The translations under genes were made by a program, and so were the position numbers. Below the pieces are notes generated by a model, which saw nothing but the letters and a program-made list of their open reading frames with translations, was not told the DNA's origin and made no database searches. From Angelobacter sp036502105 (GTDB lineage Bacteria > Acidobacteriota > Terriglobia > Terriglobales > Acidobacteriaceae), in assembly GCA_036502105.1 (NCBI GenBank), contig DASXZE010000140.1, positions 1-7,453 of the forward strand: a stretch of DNA of 7,453 nucleotides. Direction: 5' to 3'. The number at the start of each line of letters is the position of its first letter. Within the stretch, counting starts at the first letter, position 1. Shown here one piece after another: positions 1 through 5,512 of the stretch.

Positions 1-1
1 C

Positions 2-1414
2 CGCGTGGCGCAATACAAGCTCAACATGGCGCGCGTGGTGCTGGATGTGGACGACGTAGCTGAATATTCTGCGTTTCTGCTGCCGAATCCTTATCGCCTG
101 ATCATTGATATTCACGGCAAGCTGCCGCCCAACAAAGTTGCCGGCAATAGTTCCGGTAATACTAAAGACCAGAAGCCAGTTCAGCAGGAAACCAAGCCGG
201 CCCAGGAAACAAAGCAGACGGCCAGCAACAATGACTCAGGAACAGACGTTACCGTAACCACCATCAAGCCGCGGGAGAACAAGCAAGCCACGCCGAAGCA
301 AAACGGCAACGCTGCAACTGCAATTCAAAACGCAGAAGCCAGCAAGTCTGGTCCAATCAAAGGCGTAGGTAAAGATAAAGACAAAGATAAAGAGCGCGTA
401 GTTGCTGAAACCCCGGCGGAGATCGCCAGGGTTGTTACGCCGAAATCTGTAGTGGTGGATGACACAGGGATCGAAGATTCCGGCAAATCGGCCGGCCAGC
501 CCACCAGCGGCCCCACGTTTGAAGCGATTGCGCCCAAAGAATCCAGCCGCAATAAGAAGACGCCGGAAATCAACACGCGCGCTGCCAATAACGCAGCTAC
601 CACCCCAACTACTCGCACGGCCGAACCCACGGCTTCCGGCGAGCGTTCGTTGATTCGTGCGCTGGGATTGAAGATTGGAAAAATTGTGGTCGACGCTGGC
701 CACGGCGGACATGACACTGGCACTATCGGCCCCAACGGCCTACTGGAAAAAGATCTGGTATTAGACGTTGCGTTGAAGCTGGGCAAATTGCTGGAAGAAA
801 AGCTGGGCGCAGAAGTGGTTTACACGCGCGATGACGACACATTTATTCCGTTGGAGACGCGGACGGCCATCGCCAACAAAGAACAGGCTGATCTGTTTAT
901 TTCCATTCACGCCAACTCGTCAGACGATCCTTCAGCCCGCGGCGTGGAAACCTACTACCTGAATTTCACCAGCCGCGCCGATGCTCTGGAAGTGGCAGCG
1001 CGTGAAAACGCTGTCTCTGAGCAGTCCATCCACGAATTGCAGGACCTGGTAAAGAAGATTGCGTTGAAAGAGAAAATTGGCGAATCCCGCGAGTTCGCCA
1101 CGGACGTGCAGCACTCGCTCTATACCGGACTCAGCGCCAGGAGCCCGAACCTGCGCAATCGCGGGGTAAAGAAAGCGCCATTCGTGGTGCTGATTGGCGC
1201 AAACATGCCGTCGATCCTGGCGGAGATTTCTTTCGTCAGCAATCCTGACGACGCAAAGAAGCTGAAGACTGGTGATTACCGCCAGCGCATTGCTGACTCG
1301 CTCTATAAAGGCGTGGCCAAATATGTAAACAGCCTGAGCGGAGTGAAGGTGGCTTCCAAAAATACTGGTACTCCTATGAATGGCGGGACTACTACTTCAG
1401 TCGCGGCGAAGTAA
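2..1414 (+). CDS. N-acetylmuramoyl-L-alanine amidase with AMIN domain (5' partial)
   Basis: Zinc amidase that cuts the bond between N-acetylmuramic acid and the stem peptide of peptidoglycan, acting in the periplasm, typically in cell separation or wall turnover. Numbering from the GTG at position 5, residues 8-38 (RVVLDVDDV, LPNPYRLIIDIHG) match the last strands of an AMIN septum/wall-targeting domain. Residues about 44-215 are a K/T/A/P/N-rich linker without predicted fold. Residues 225-446 are a full Amidase_3 domain: KIVVDAGHGGHDTG with His233, Glu248 in GLLEKD, His302 in SIHAN as zinc ligands, and Glu407 in ILAEISFVSN as catalytic glutamate. The frame is open to the left edge with an Arg codon before the GTG, and half of the AMIN domain is missing. 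The true start, and probably a signal peptide, therefore lie outside the window, and the GTG at 5 is unlikely to be the start. The TAA stop is at 1412-1414. Family assignment is very secure; the cellular role (AmiC-like) is inferred. Confidence 0.95.
   Translation, partial: RVAQYKLNMARVVLDVDDVAEYSAFLLPNPYRLIIDIHGKLPPNKVAGNSSGNTKDQKPVQQETKPAQETKQTASNNDSGTDVTVTTIKPRENKQATPKQNGNAATAIQNAEASKSGPIKGVGKDKDKDKERVVAETPAEIARVVTPKSVVVDDTGIEDSGKSAGQPTSGPTFEAIAPKESSRNKKTPEINTRAANNAATTPTTRTAEPTASGERSLIRALGLKIGKIVVDAGHGGHDTGTIGPNGLLEKDLVLDVALKLGKLLEEKLGAEVVYTRDDDTFIPLETRTAIANKEQADLFISIHANSSDDPSARGVETYYLNFTSRADALEVAARENAVSEQSIHELQDLVKKIALKEKIGESREFATDVQHSLYTGLSARSPNLRNRGVKKAPFVVLIGANMPSILAEISFVSNPDDAKKLKTGDYRQRIADSLYKGVAKYVNSLSGVKVASKNTGTPMNGGTTTSVAAK
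371..394 (+). repeat. Four tandem 6-bp units (AAAGAY) inside the amidase linker
   Basis: Units AAAGAT, AAAGAC, AAAGAT and AAAGAG follow each other without a gap, in frame, and encode KDKDKDKE (residues 123-130 of the visible protein). Six bases equal two codons, so gain or loss of a unit would change linker length without breaking the frame. The repeat lies in the disordered spacer between the AMIN and catalytic domains. It is seen directly; whether it varies between strains is unknown. Confidence 0.75.
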
Positions 1415-1468
1415 CTTCCCTCTGACTTTGTCGCAACTTCCTCGATCTTCGTTCATATCTGATTGATC

Positions 1469-1946
1469 TTATTCACCATAAAAAACTTTTCCATGGGATG
1501 CTTCAATCAACGCTTCTCTGCCTTCGTATTCAACATGCTTGGGAAACCGCAGTATTCTGCAACGATAAAACTGAAAGTCTTTCACCGGATATTGTGAGAA
1601 GTCAAAGTAATCAAGAAACATCAGCTGGATATCGCTTTCACTTATTCTCGTACCCATTTTCCTGATCCCAATATCCGCTAGCGCTGTCATTTGATCTGTT
1701 AATTAAAATTGGCACTGAGGTAGCGCTGGGAAACACTTTCAGTACCGGTGGAGGCACCGTGTCAGGCGCACAATCCTCTTTGTACAGATCAAGCTCGTAT
1801 ACGACAAGTGCCTCAAAAAGCAATTTTCTTATGTTTTCATATTCGTCATGGAGATCCCAGGTGAATTCCCGCGTGGAGAAATAAGCATTCCACAAATTTC
1901 TTGAACATTCGCGGTATGTGTTCATTAAATTCGTGATATCTGTCAT
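1469..1946 (-). pseudogene. Conserved hypothetical protein, split by a single-base frameshift
   Basis: Unknown function. One reading frame (ATG at 1946 to TGA at 1638) encodes MTDITNLMNTYRECSRNLWN... up to NRSNDSASGYWD. The rest, ISESDIQLMFLDYFDFSQYP to the TAA at 1469, lies in another frame. Removing one base from the T run at 1657-1660 (A run on the coding strand) joins them as SGYWDQEMGTRISESDIQL. The result is an uninterrupted 158-residue protein with the look of a family I recall as small uncharacterised bacterial proteins (INR..SGYWD, then FFD/YFD and a terminal R-A-L-hydrophobic stretch). The start at 1946 has GGAAGG five bases upstream. The longer start at 1988 would overlap the preceding gene by 25 bases, so I reject it. 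It lies 17 bases downstream of the 1964-2350 gene, probably in one transcript. Hand counts of three 60-base lines here give about 35-45% GC, against 63% on one amidase line. It is either a recent pseudogene or a sequencing error. Confidence 0.72.
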
Positions 1947-1963
1947 TGTGACCTTCCGCCAGT

Positions 1964-2350
1964 TTATCGTAAATCCGGCGTTAGCCATTTCTCTTTTGCT
2001 TCTTTTGAATTGATCCGTTCGCGGCTGTAATACTCAAACGCTAAATTCTTGTCGTTCAATTGCTCATGTATTTGCCACACTGATTCCCGTAGACACAATC
2101 CGCGATCCAACCTCTGCTCAACCTGTTGCAGCCAGAAACGAGTCAGCGTCTCATGGTAAAGACCGCTCACGTGATGATGTCCCGCGAACCTTTTCAGCGT
2201 GGCTCGCATGCGGTCAATGGCAGTTTCCAGATCAGCTGCGTACAGATACACCACCGCCACGGTCAGGTGATCGCGATGGTGAAACTCTTCTTTCGGCAAC
2301 AAGCAGCGCTCCAGGCGGTCCACCAGGGTAATGATTTCGGCGTCAGTCAT
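1964..2350 (-). CDS. Conserved hypothetical protein with HHRDH and YHET motifs
   Basis: A 128-residue protein, predicted mostly helical, soluble, with no signal peptide or membrane segment. Visible motifs are FHHRDHLTVAVVYL (residues 23-36, His24/25/28), a His cluster at 58-60, GLYHETLTRFWL (63-74, His66/Glu67) and an ending of the form EAKEKWLTPDLR. I recognise this combination from short uncharacterised bacterial proteins of similar length, so it looks complete. The paired His and His-Glu motifs could form a metal site, but that is inference and I assign no function. It is the first gene of a minus-strand pair with 1469-1946, isolated from the aldo-keto reductase upstream by the terminator at 2412-2450. 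A stop codon lies in frame four codons before the ATG (TGA GCC AAA AAG ATG), so the start cannot be moved upstream. Its Shine-Dalgarno is only GAG at eight bases, and translation may depend on the repeated leader described separately. Confidence 0.85.
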   Translation of the reverse strand: MTDAEIITLVDRLERCLLPKEEFHHRDHLTVAVVYLYAADLETAIDRMRATLKRFAGHHHVSGLYHETLTRFWLQQVEQRLDRGLCLRESVWQIHEQLNDKNLAFEYYSRERINSKEAKEKWLTPDLR

Positions 2351-2385
2351 CTTTTTGGCTCAATCATTTCTTTTGGCTCAATCAT
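2347..2385 (-). CDS. Possible 12-codon leader ORF overlapping the next start (ATGA)
   Basis: An ATG at 2383-2385 preceded by AGGAG (2394-2398, spacing eight bases) opens a short frame reading MIEPKEMIEPKR. Its TGA overlaps the ATG of the 1964-2350 gene as ATGA. It has the best ribosome binding site of the leader, better than that of the gene itself, which is the arrangement expected for translational coupling. The peptide is only two copies of the same repeat, so it may instead be a chance by-product of the tandem duplication. No product or function is implied. Confidence 0.3.
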   Translation of the reverse strand: MIEPKEMIEPKR

Positions 2386-2394
2386 TTTTGGCTC
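2353..2394 (-). repeat. Tandem repeat of a Shine-Dalgarno/start unit in the leader
   Basis: On the plus strand TTTTGGCTCAATCATTTC (2353-2370) is followed at once by the same sequence with only the final base changed (2371-2388). A third partial copy, TTTTGGCTC, lies at 2386-2394. Read on the coding (minus) strand, each unit is GAGCCAAAA followed within zero to two bases by ATG, so the leader holds three successive binding-site/start-codon pairs, the last being the real start at 2350. The period is 18 bases, then 15. Confidence 0.8.
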
Positions 2395-2411
2395 TCCTCA
2401 TTTTATGACGC

Positions 2412-2450
2412 AAATAAAAACGCCCGCCAGCCAAAAGGCTGACGGGCGTT
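2412..2450 (-). terminator. Rho-independent terminator of the aldo-keto reductase gene
   Basis: Plus-strand 2419-2432 pairs with 2437-2450 around an AAAA loop (TTTT on the minus strand). There are eight outer pairs (AACGCCCG/CGGGCGTT), one C/A mismatch, then five inner pairs (CAGCC/GGCTG). Read on the minus strand the stem is followed by TTTTTATTTG, a proper T tract, while the plus-strand side has no T run. It starts 43 bases past the stop of the reductase gene (stop at 2494-2496), which it should terminate, separating it from the 1964-2350 gene. Confidence 0.9.
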
Positions 2451-2493
2451 ATCTCTTGTTCTCTTTTGAGAGTAGCTGAGAACCCTGGGCAAA

Positions 2494-3417
2494 TCAAGCC
2501 TTTGTGTTGGTTGCATCTGTGCCGATTGAATCCAGGCTGGCGATGATCTCCGCGGGAATTTGCAGCGTTGCCGCTTTGAGATTTTCACGCAGATGTTCGG
2601 CGGAAGACGTGCCGGGAATCAGCACAATATTGGGCGAGCGCTGTAGAAGCCACGCCAGCGCCACCTGCATGGGAGTTGCCTGCAGCGCCGCTGCCGCTTC
2701 ATTCAACTCCGACGACTGCAAAGGCGTGAAGCCACCAAGCGGGAAGAAAGGCACATACGCAATGCCTTGCGCGGCCAGATTTTTGATGAAGGCGTCATCT
2801 GCCCTATTGGCGAGGTTGTAGAGATTCTGCACGCAGACAATCGGCGTAACTTTCTGGGCTTCTGCCAGTTGCTCTGGGCTCACATTGCTCAGGCCGAGAT
2901 GGCGGATTAATCCCTGGCGCTTGAGATCAACCAGCACGCTTAGCGGTTCGGCGATCGATCCTTTCATTGGCCCCAGCACACCACCAACCCGGAGATTCAC
3001 TACGTCAAGCGCGTCCAGTCCCAGATTTTTGAGATTGTCATGGACGCCTGCTGTTAGTTCCTGCCGCGTGAGCGCGGGAAGCCATGACTTGTCATCGCCG
3101 CGGCGCGCACCCAATTTTGTGACGATCACCAAGCCATCCGGATAAGGATGCAACGCCTGCTTGATAATTTGATTGGTCACGTGCGGGCCATAAAAATCGC
3201 TGGTGTCAATGTGATTCACGCCGGAAGCAACGGCCTCACGCAGAACAGCAAGAGCGACGTCGCGGTCGCGTGGTGGTCCCCACACCTGCGGGCCGGCCAA
3301 CTGCATGGCGCCATAGCCCATGCGGTTCACGGTAAAAGAAGTGCTGGGGAAGGTGAAGCTGCCGCCGAGGTTCTCACCACGATTCGGCTTCGCACCAGGA
3401 TTCGTTTGAATCGTCAT
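2494..3417 (-). CDS. pdxI: Aldo/keto reductase, YdbC/PdxI-like (pyridoxal reductase type)
   Basis: A cytoplasmic NADPH-dependent oxidoreductase of 307 residues with a TIM-barrel fold. Several stretches read almost as I recall E. coli YdbC (now PdxI, a pyridoxal reductase in vitamin B6 salvage): NRMGYGAMQLAGP (31-43), GVNHIDTSDFYGPHVTNQII (66-85), IVTKLGARRG (98-107), GIAYVPFFPLGGFTPLQSS (218-236) and ALAWLLQRSPNIVLIPGTSS (253-272). The catalytic residues visible are Asp71, Tyr76 and Lys101. The usual fourth residue, His, is Asn141 (DVVNLRV), as I recall for YdbC too. The ATG start has GAGGAG six bases upstream. About 17 residues precede the conserved core, a little more than I recall for YdbC. 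It is divergent from the TetR gene, which probably represses it, and is followed by a strong terminator, so it is likely monocistronic. The family is secure. The exact substrate is inferred from resemblance, and a general detoxifying carbonyl reductase remains possible. Confidence 0.93.
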   Translation of the reverse strand: MTIQTNPGAKPNRGENLGGSFTFPSTSFTVNRMGYGAMQLAGPQVWGPPRDRDVALAVLREAVASGVNHIDTSDFYGPHVTNQIIKQALHPYPDGLVIVTKLGARRGDDKSWLPALTRQELTAGVHDNLKNLGLDALDVVNLRVGGVLGPMKGSIAEPLSVLVDLKRQGLIRHLGLSNVSPEQLAEAQKVTPIVCVQNLYNLANRADDAFIKNLAAQGIAYVPFFPLGGFTPLQSSELNEAAAALQATPMQVALAWLLQRSPNIVLIPGTSSAEHLRENLKAATLQIPAEIIASLDSIGTDATNTKA

Positions 3418-3423
3418 TCGTTT

Positions 3424-3429
3424 CTCCTC
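3424..3429 (-). promoter_or_regulatory. Ribosome binding site of the aldo-keto reductase
   Basis: CTCCTC on the plus strand is GAGGAG on the coding strand, six bases before the ATG at 3415-3417. It fixes this start over internal ATGs such as Met33. Confidence 0.8.
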
Positions 3430-3445
3430 AAGTCGGTTTGGTTAG

Positions 3446-3451
3446 ATTGTA
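3446..3451 (-). promoter_or_regulatory. Candidate -10 element for the aldo-keto reductase gene
   Basis: The minus strand reads TACAAT here, one mismatch from TATAAT. It would place the transcript start near 3439, leaving a leader of about 22 bases with the GAGGAG site. No good -35 hexamer is found at 16-18 bases, which fits a regulated promoter or simply a weak one. It overlaps the left edge of the inverted repeat at 3450-3467. Confidence 0.4.
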
Positions 3452-3467
3452 TTCAATGTGTTGACTA
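3450..3467. promoter_or_regulatory. Candidate TetR-type operator between the divergent genes
   Basis: An imperfect inverted repeat TATTCAA-TGTG-TTGACTA, with six of seven arm positions complementary, lies in the middle of the 88-base gap. It touches the candidate -10 boxes of both directions. The hexamer TTAGAT occurs on both sides (3442-3447 and 3471-3476) as a direct repeat. Position and size suit an operator for the adjacent TetR protein, controlling both genes. That role is inference; only the symmetry is seen. Confidence 0.45.
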
Positions 3468-3471
3468 TGAT
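3466..3471 (+). promoter_or_regulatory. Candidate -10 element for the tetR-family gene
   Basis: TATGAT differs from TATAAT at one position and would start transcription near 3478, about 28 bases before the TTG start codon. The best -35 at 18 bases is the poor TTAGAT. It abuts the right arm of the inverted repeat, as expected for autoregulation. Confidence 0.35.
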
Positions 3472-3493
3472 TAGATGAAGAAAGCTTCAGGTT

Positions 3494-3498
3494 AGGAG
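3494..3498 (+). promoter_or_regulatory. Ribosome binding site that supports the TTG start of the regulator
   Basis: AGGAG lies seven bases before the TTG at 3506-3508. The only nearby upstream ATG (3475) is out of frame, so the TTG is the supported start. Confidence 0.75.
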
Positions 3499-3505
3499 TT
3501 CGCAT

Positions 3506-4141
3506 TTGGCGCAGCGTTCACAAATTGTTTTAGAGCCGCGTAAATCGCCCGTGCAGGCCCGTTCCACCGCCAGCGTGGATGCGATTCTTGAAGCCACCAT
3601 TCAGATTTTGCTCAAAGTGGGAAAAGAGCGGCTGACCACCACCAGAGTGGCGCTGCGGGCCGGCGTGTCTGTGGGAACTCTGTACCAATATTTTCCGAAC
3701 AAGAGCGCGCTGTTGCGGGCGGTGTTAAGACGTCATCTGTCTGAGGTGACAGAAGCCGTGGAGCACACCTGCGAAGCACAGCAGGGCAAACCGCTGCGGC
3801 AGATGGTGACCGCACTCATCACTGCGTTTCTTGCAGCCAAGATGAAGGATGCCAAAACGAGTGTTGCTCTCTACTCCGTGAGCTCTGACGTGGACGGGAT
3901 GAAGATCGTGCAGCAGTCGGGCGCGCGATCCAACAAAGCGATTGTTGCAATGCTGGCGACCGCTAACGAACGGCTGACTCCTGACCCGGAGCTTGTGGCT
4001 TCCATGCTGCAAGGCGCGATGTTCGGAGTGAGCCGGCGCTTGCTGGAATCGAGCGCTCCGGAAAAGCAGCTGGATACTCTGCGGCAGGAGCTTATCTTCT
4101 TTGCTTGCGCGTATGTGGATGCGCGATGTGAGCGAACCTAG
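3506..4141 (+). CDS. TetR/AcrR-family transcriptional regulator
   Basis: A 211-residue protein, the normal length for the family, starting at TTG. The N-terminal DNA-binding domain is clear at about residues 20-70. A first helix (ASVDAILEATIQILLKVG) is followed by TTTRVALRAGVSVGTLYQYF, where VSVGTLYQYFPNK (54-66) is the classic recognition helix and following turn. The remainder is a helical ligand-binding and dimerisation domain with no recognisable ligand motif. Family members are usually repressors released by a small molecule. The gene is transcribed away from the aldo-keto reductase across 88 bases holding an inverted repeat, so it most likely controls that gene and itself. The ligand may be a substrate of the reductase (an aldehyde, or a B6 vitamer), which is inference. 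Family assignment is secure and target assignment moderate. No terminator was found after the TAG at 4139-4141. Confidence 0.93.
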   Translation: MAQRSQIVLEPRKSPVQARSTASVDAILEATIQILLKVGKERLTTTRVALRAGVSVGTLYQYFPNKSALLRAVLRRHLSEVTEAVEHTCEAQQGKPLRQMVTALITAFLAAKMKDAKTSVALYSVSSDVDGMKIVQQSGARSNKAIVAMLATANERLTPDPELVASMLQGAMFGVSRRLLESSAPEKQLDTLRQELIFFACAYVDARCERT

Positions 4142-4328
4142 GCCGTGGCTATTTCAAATCCCTTTGCGGCTGCGCTGCTGATCCTATTCTGCCCGCAGAA
4201 AGTCAAGAGAGAAACGCTTCAACAGGCCGATACAAGGTGAGCCAGCAAAAAGTGCAGCATGCGTGATTGGCATCATCTTCAGAGCAGCGGAGCATGCGAC
4301 AAAAGCAAGAAATACACGGGTTGCGCCC

Positions 4329-5242
4329 TCAACCAGCATTTTCAGCAGATGCAGCGCGCTTCAGGTAAAAGGCCACAATATCTCTCTGCGATTCACGGTT
4401 ATGCATTTCCGTGGTACGAGAAAACTCTTTTATTTCCCGTTTTGTGAACCGGTCAGAACCACCTTGCGCCAGTGGGATATCCCGCTTGTACAGCTCGCTT
4501 CCCCAGATAGTAAGCGCTGAGGACTCATGGACAATGTCACAAATTTCCATGCCTGCCTGGCGAGCAGCAAGATCAATACTTTTTTGACTGTGAACAATCA
4601 GGTGCCGGGGCGGATCAAGATGAATCCAGTCGGTCCCATAATTGTGCCAGGCCCATCCGACAACCGGAATATGAGTAATACATACCCCGTTCGGTGTAAG
4701 GCGGTCAGCAATGGTCCGCAGCAATCCGAGATGATCGGGCATGTGTTCCATTGAATAATTGAAAATGATAATGTCCCACTTGCCCTGGACCTGGTCCAGT
4801 GTCGCTCTGCGAACATGCGGCGTTCTTCAGGAAGAAATGCGTCAATGCCAGTAGCATCAGACCCCAGCTTGCGAAGTACTTCAACAAGGTATCCGGCGCC
4901 GCAGCCAACATCAAGAATAGTTGTACCCCGGCGAGGCTTGAGCCGGATGATTGCTTCCATCTCTCGCCGGCAAGCCCAGACGTGAGACATCAGGCCAGGG
5001 GCCAACAGGTGAGCGCGGTAAAAAGCCAGCCTTGTCCAGTGAGGAGCCTGGGTGTGAAAGCTGTAATAGTTGTCAGGATAGTAAGCTCCAAGGTCCTCGG
5101 GCGGATTCGCCAGATGAATCGATTCGCATCCACTGCATTGCCAGTAGTCAAAGCGAGTCCTCAAACCGAACATCATTTCCCGTGCTTCATGGATTTCTCC
5201 CCTGGAAGAACCACAGAAGGGGCATGTCATGGTGGGCGGCAT
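4329..5242 (-). pseudogene. Zinc-ribbon SAM-dependent methyltransferase, split by a single-base frameshift
   Basis: The 5' frame (ATG at 5242) encodes a zinc-ribbon start, CPFC (Cys7, Cys10) and CSGC (Cys36, Cys39), then YYPDNYYSFHT and the SAM-binding motif ILDVGCGAG (109-117) with acidic Asp134 in GID. After FLPEER the sense continues in a second frame: HVRRATLDQVQGKWDIIIFN, then MEHMPDHLGLLRTIADRLTP, WIHLDPPRHLIVHS and so on to the TGA at 4329. Restoring one C in the coding-strand run near 4818-4822 gives PEERPHVRRATLD and an unbroken 304-residue protein, normal for Methyltransf_23-type enzymes. Such proteins often modify sugars or lipids in surface-polysaccharide or secondary-metabolite clusters, but no such neighbours are visible, so the substrate is unknown. 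As written, the first frame ends at a false stop (4598) and the second has an internal ATG at 4751 that lacks the SAM motif, so neither piece should be active. No clear Shine-Dalgarno precedes 5242. It is either a pseudogene or a sequencing error. Confidence 0.82.
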
Positions 5243-5430
5243 ATATGAACGAATAACTATTCTCTCATACTTGCCTGTTCACTTCTGATTGAGAACAATT
5301 TGAATATGGTGGATTGAATTATCAAGTGCGACCGATGCTGGTCGAGGGAAAGAACCCGGCCCGCCGTGAAAAGCAGAGTTTCCGAATGACGGCAACCCCA
5401 AGCCATTTCCCTTCGCAAATCCGCCCGGAG

Positions 5431-5443
5431 GCGTTAGAAACGC
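5431..5443. repeat. Small inverted repeat upstream of the permease
   Basis: GCGTT-AGA-AACGC, five pairs with a three-base loop, 70 bases before the permease start. There is no T tract, so it is not a terminator. It may be chance. Confidence 0.35.
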
Positions 5444-5453
5444 TGGAGTGACA

Positions 5454-5471
5454 CGTATCTCTTGCGATACG
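5454..5471. promoter_or_regulatory. Inverted repeat CGTATC-N6-GATACG upstream of the permease gene
   Basis: A perfect six-base inverted repeat separated by TCTTGC ends 41 bases before the permease start codon. It could be an operator or an mRNA hairpin in the leader. It has no T tract and does not block the Shine-Dalgarno at 5503-5507. The symmetry is seen directly; function is unassigned. Confidence 0.4.
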
Positions 5472-5502
5472 ATCGGTCTTTCGTGCATTCTGGCTGAAAG
5501 AC

Positions 5503-5507
5503 AGGAG
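5503..5507 (+). promoter_or_regulatory. Ribosome binding site of the permease (favours GTG start)
   Basis: AGGAG lies five bases before the GTG at 5513-5515 and eleven before the in-frame ATG at 5519-5521. The spacing favours GTG, but the two starts differ by only two codons. Confidence 0.6.
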
Positions 5508-5512
5508 ACAAA

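Noticed and set aside
236..786. Two overlapping minus-strand ORFs opposite the amidase linker
   Set aside because: They are antisense to a well supported domain protein, the compositions mirror the low-complexity linker, and no motif or binding site is seen.
1638..1988. Longer start (ATG at 1988) for the broken hypothetical gene
   Set aside because: It adds 14 residues that overlap the preceding gene by 25 bases, whereas the ATG at 1946 has GGAAGG at five bases.
2126..2479. Plus-strand ORF of 117 codons opposite the YHET gene
   Set aside because: It reads through the terminator and the repeated leader, has no recognisable motif, and opposes a motif-bearing gene.
2504..3474. Plus-strand ORFs opposite the aldo-keto reductase
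   Set aside because: They are mirror frames of a secure enzyme gene with no supporting motifs.
3461..3489. TTGACT (3461-3466) as a -35 box for the tetR-family gene
   Set aside because: At 17 bases downstream the sequence is GCTTCA, not a -10. TTGACT is better explained as the right arm of the inverted repeat.
4142..4328. Possible small gene or terminator after the tetR-family gene
   Set aside because: Only a 31-codon frame beginning GTG just after the TAG, with no binding site, and no stem followed by a T run. Two GCATGCG copies (about 4258 and 4293) are too short to mean anything.
4705..4914. Minus-strand ORF of 69 codons in the third frame of the methyltransferase
   Set aside because: It bridges the frameshift region in a frame that carries neither half of the methyltransferase sense.
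4799..5256. Plus-strand ORFs opposite the methyltransferase N-terminus
   Set aside because: They are antisense to the zinc ribbon and SAM motif and have no recognisable product.
5279..5488. Minus-strand ORF of 69 codons in the divergent gap
   Set aside because: It is Pro/Gly-rich without a recognisable family and has no convincing binding site; it may be chance in a non-coding gap.
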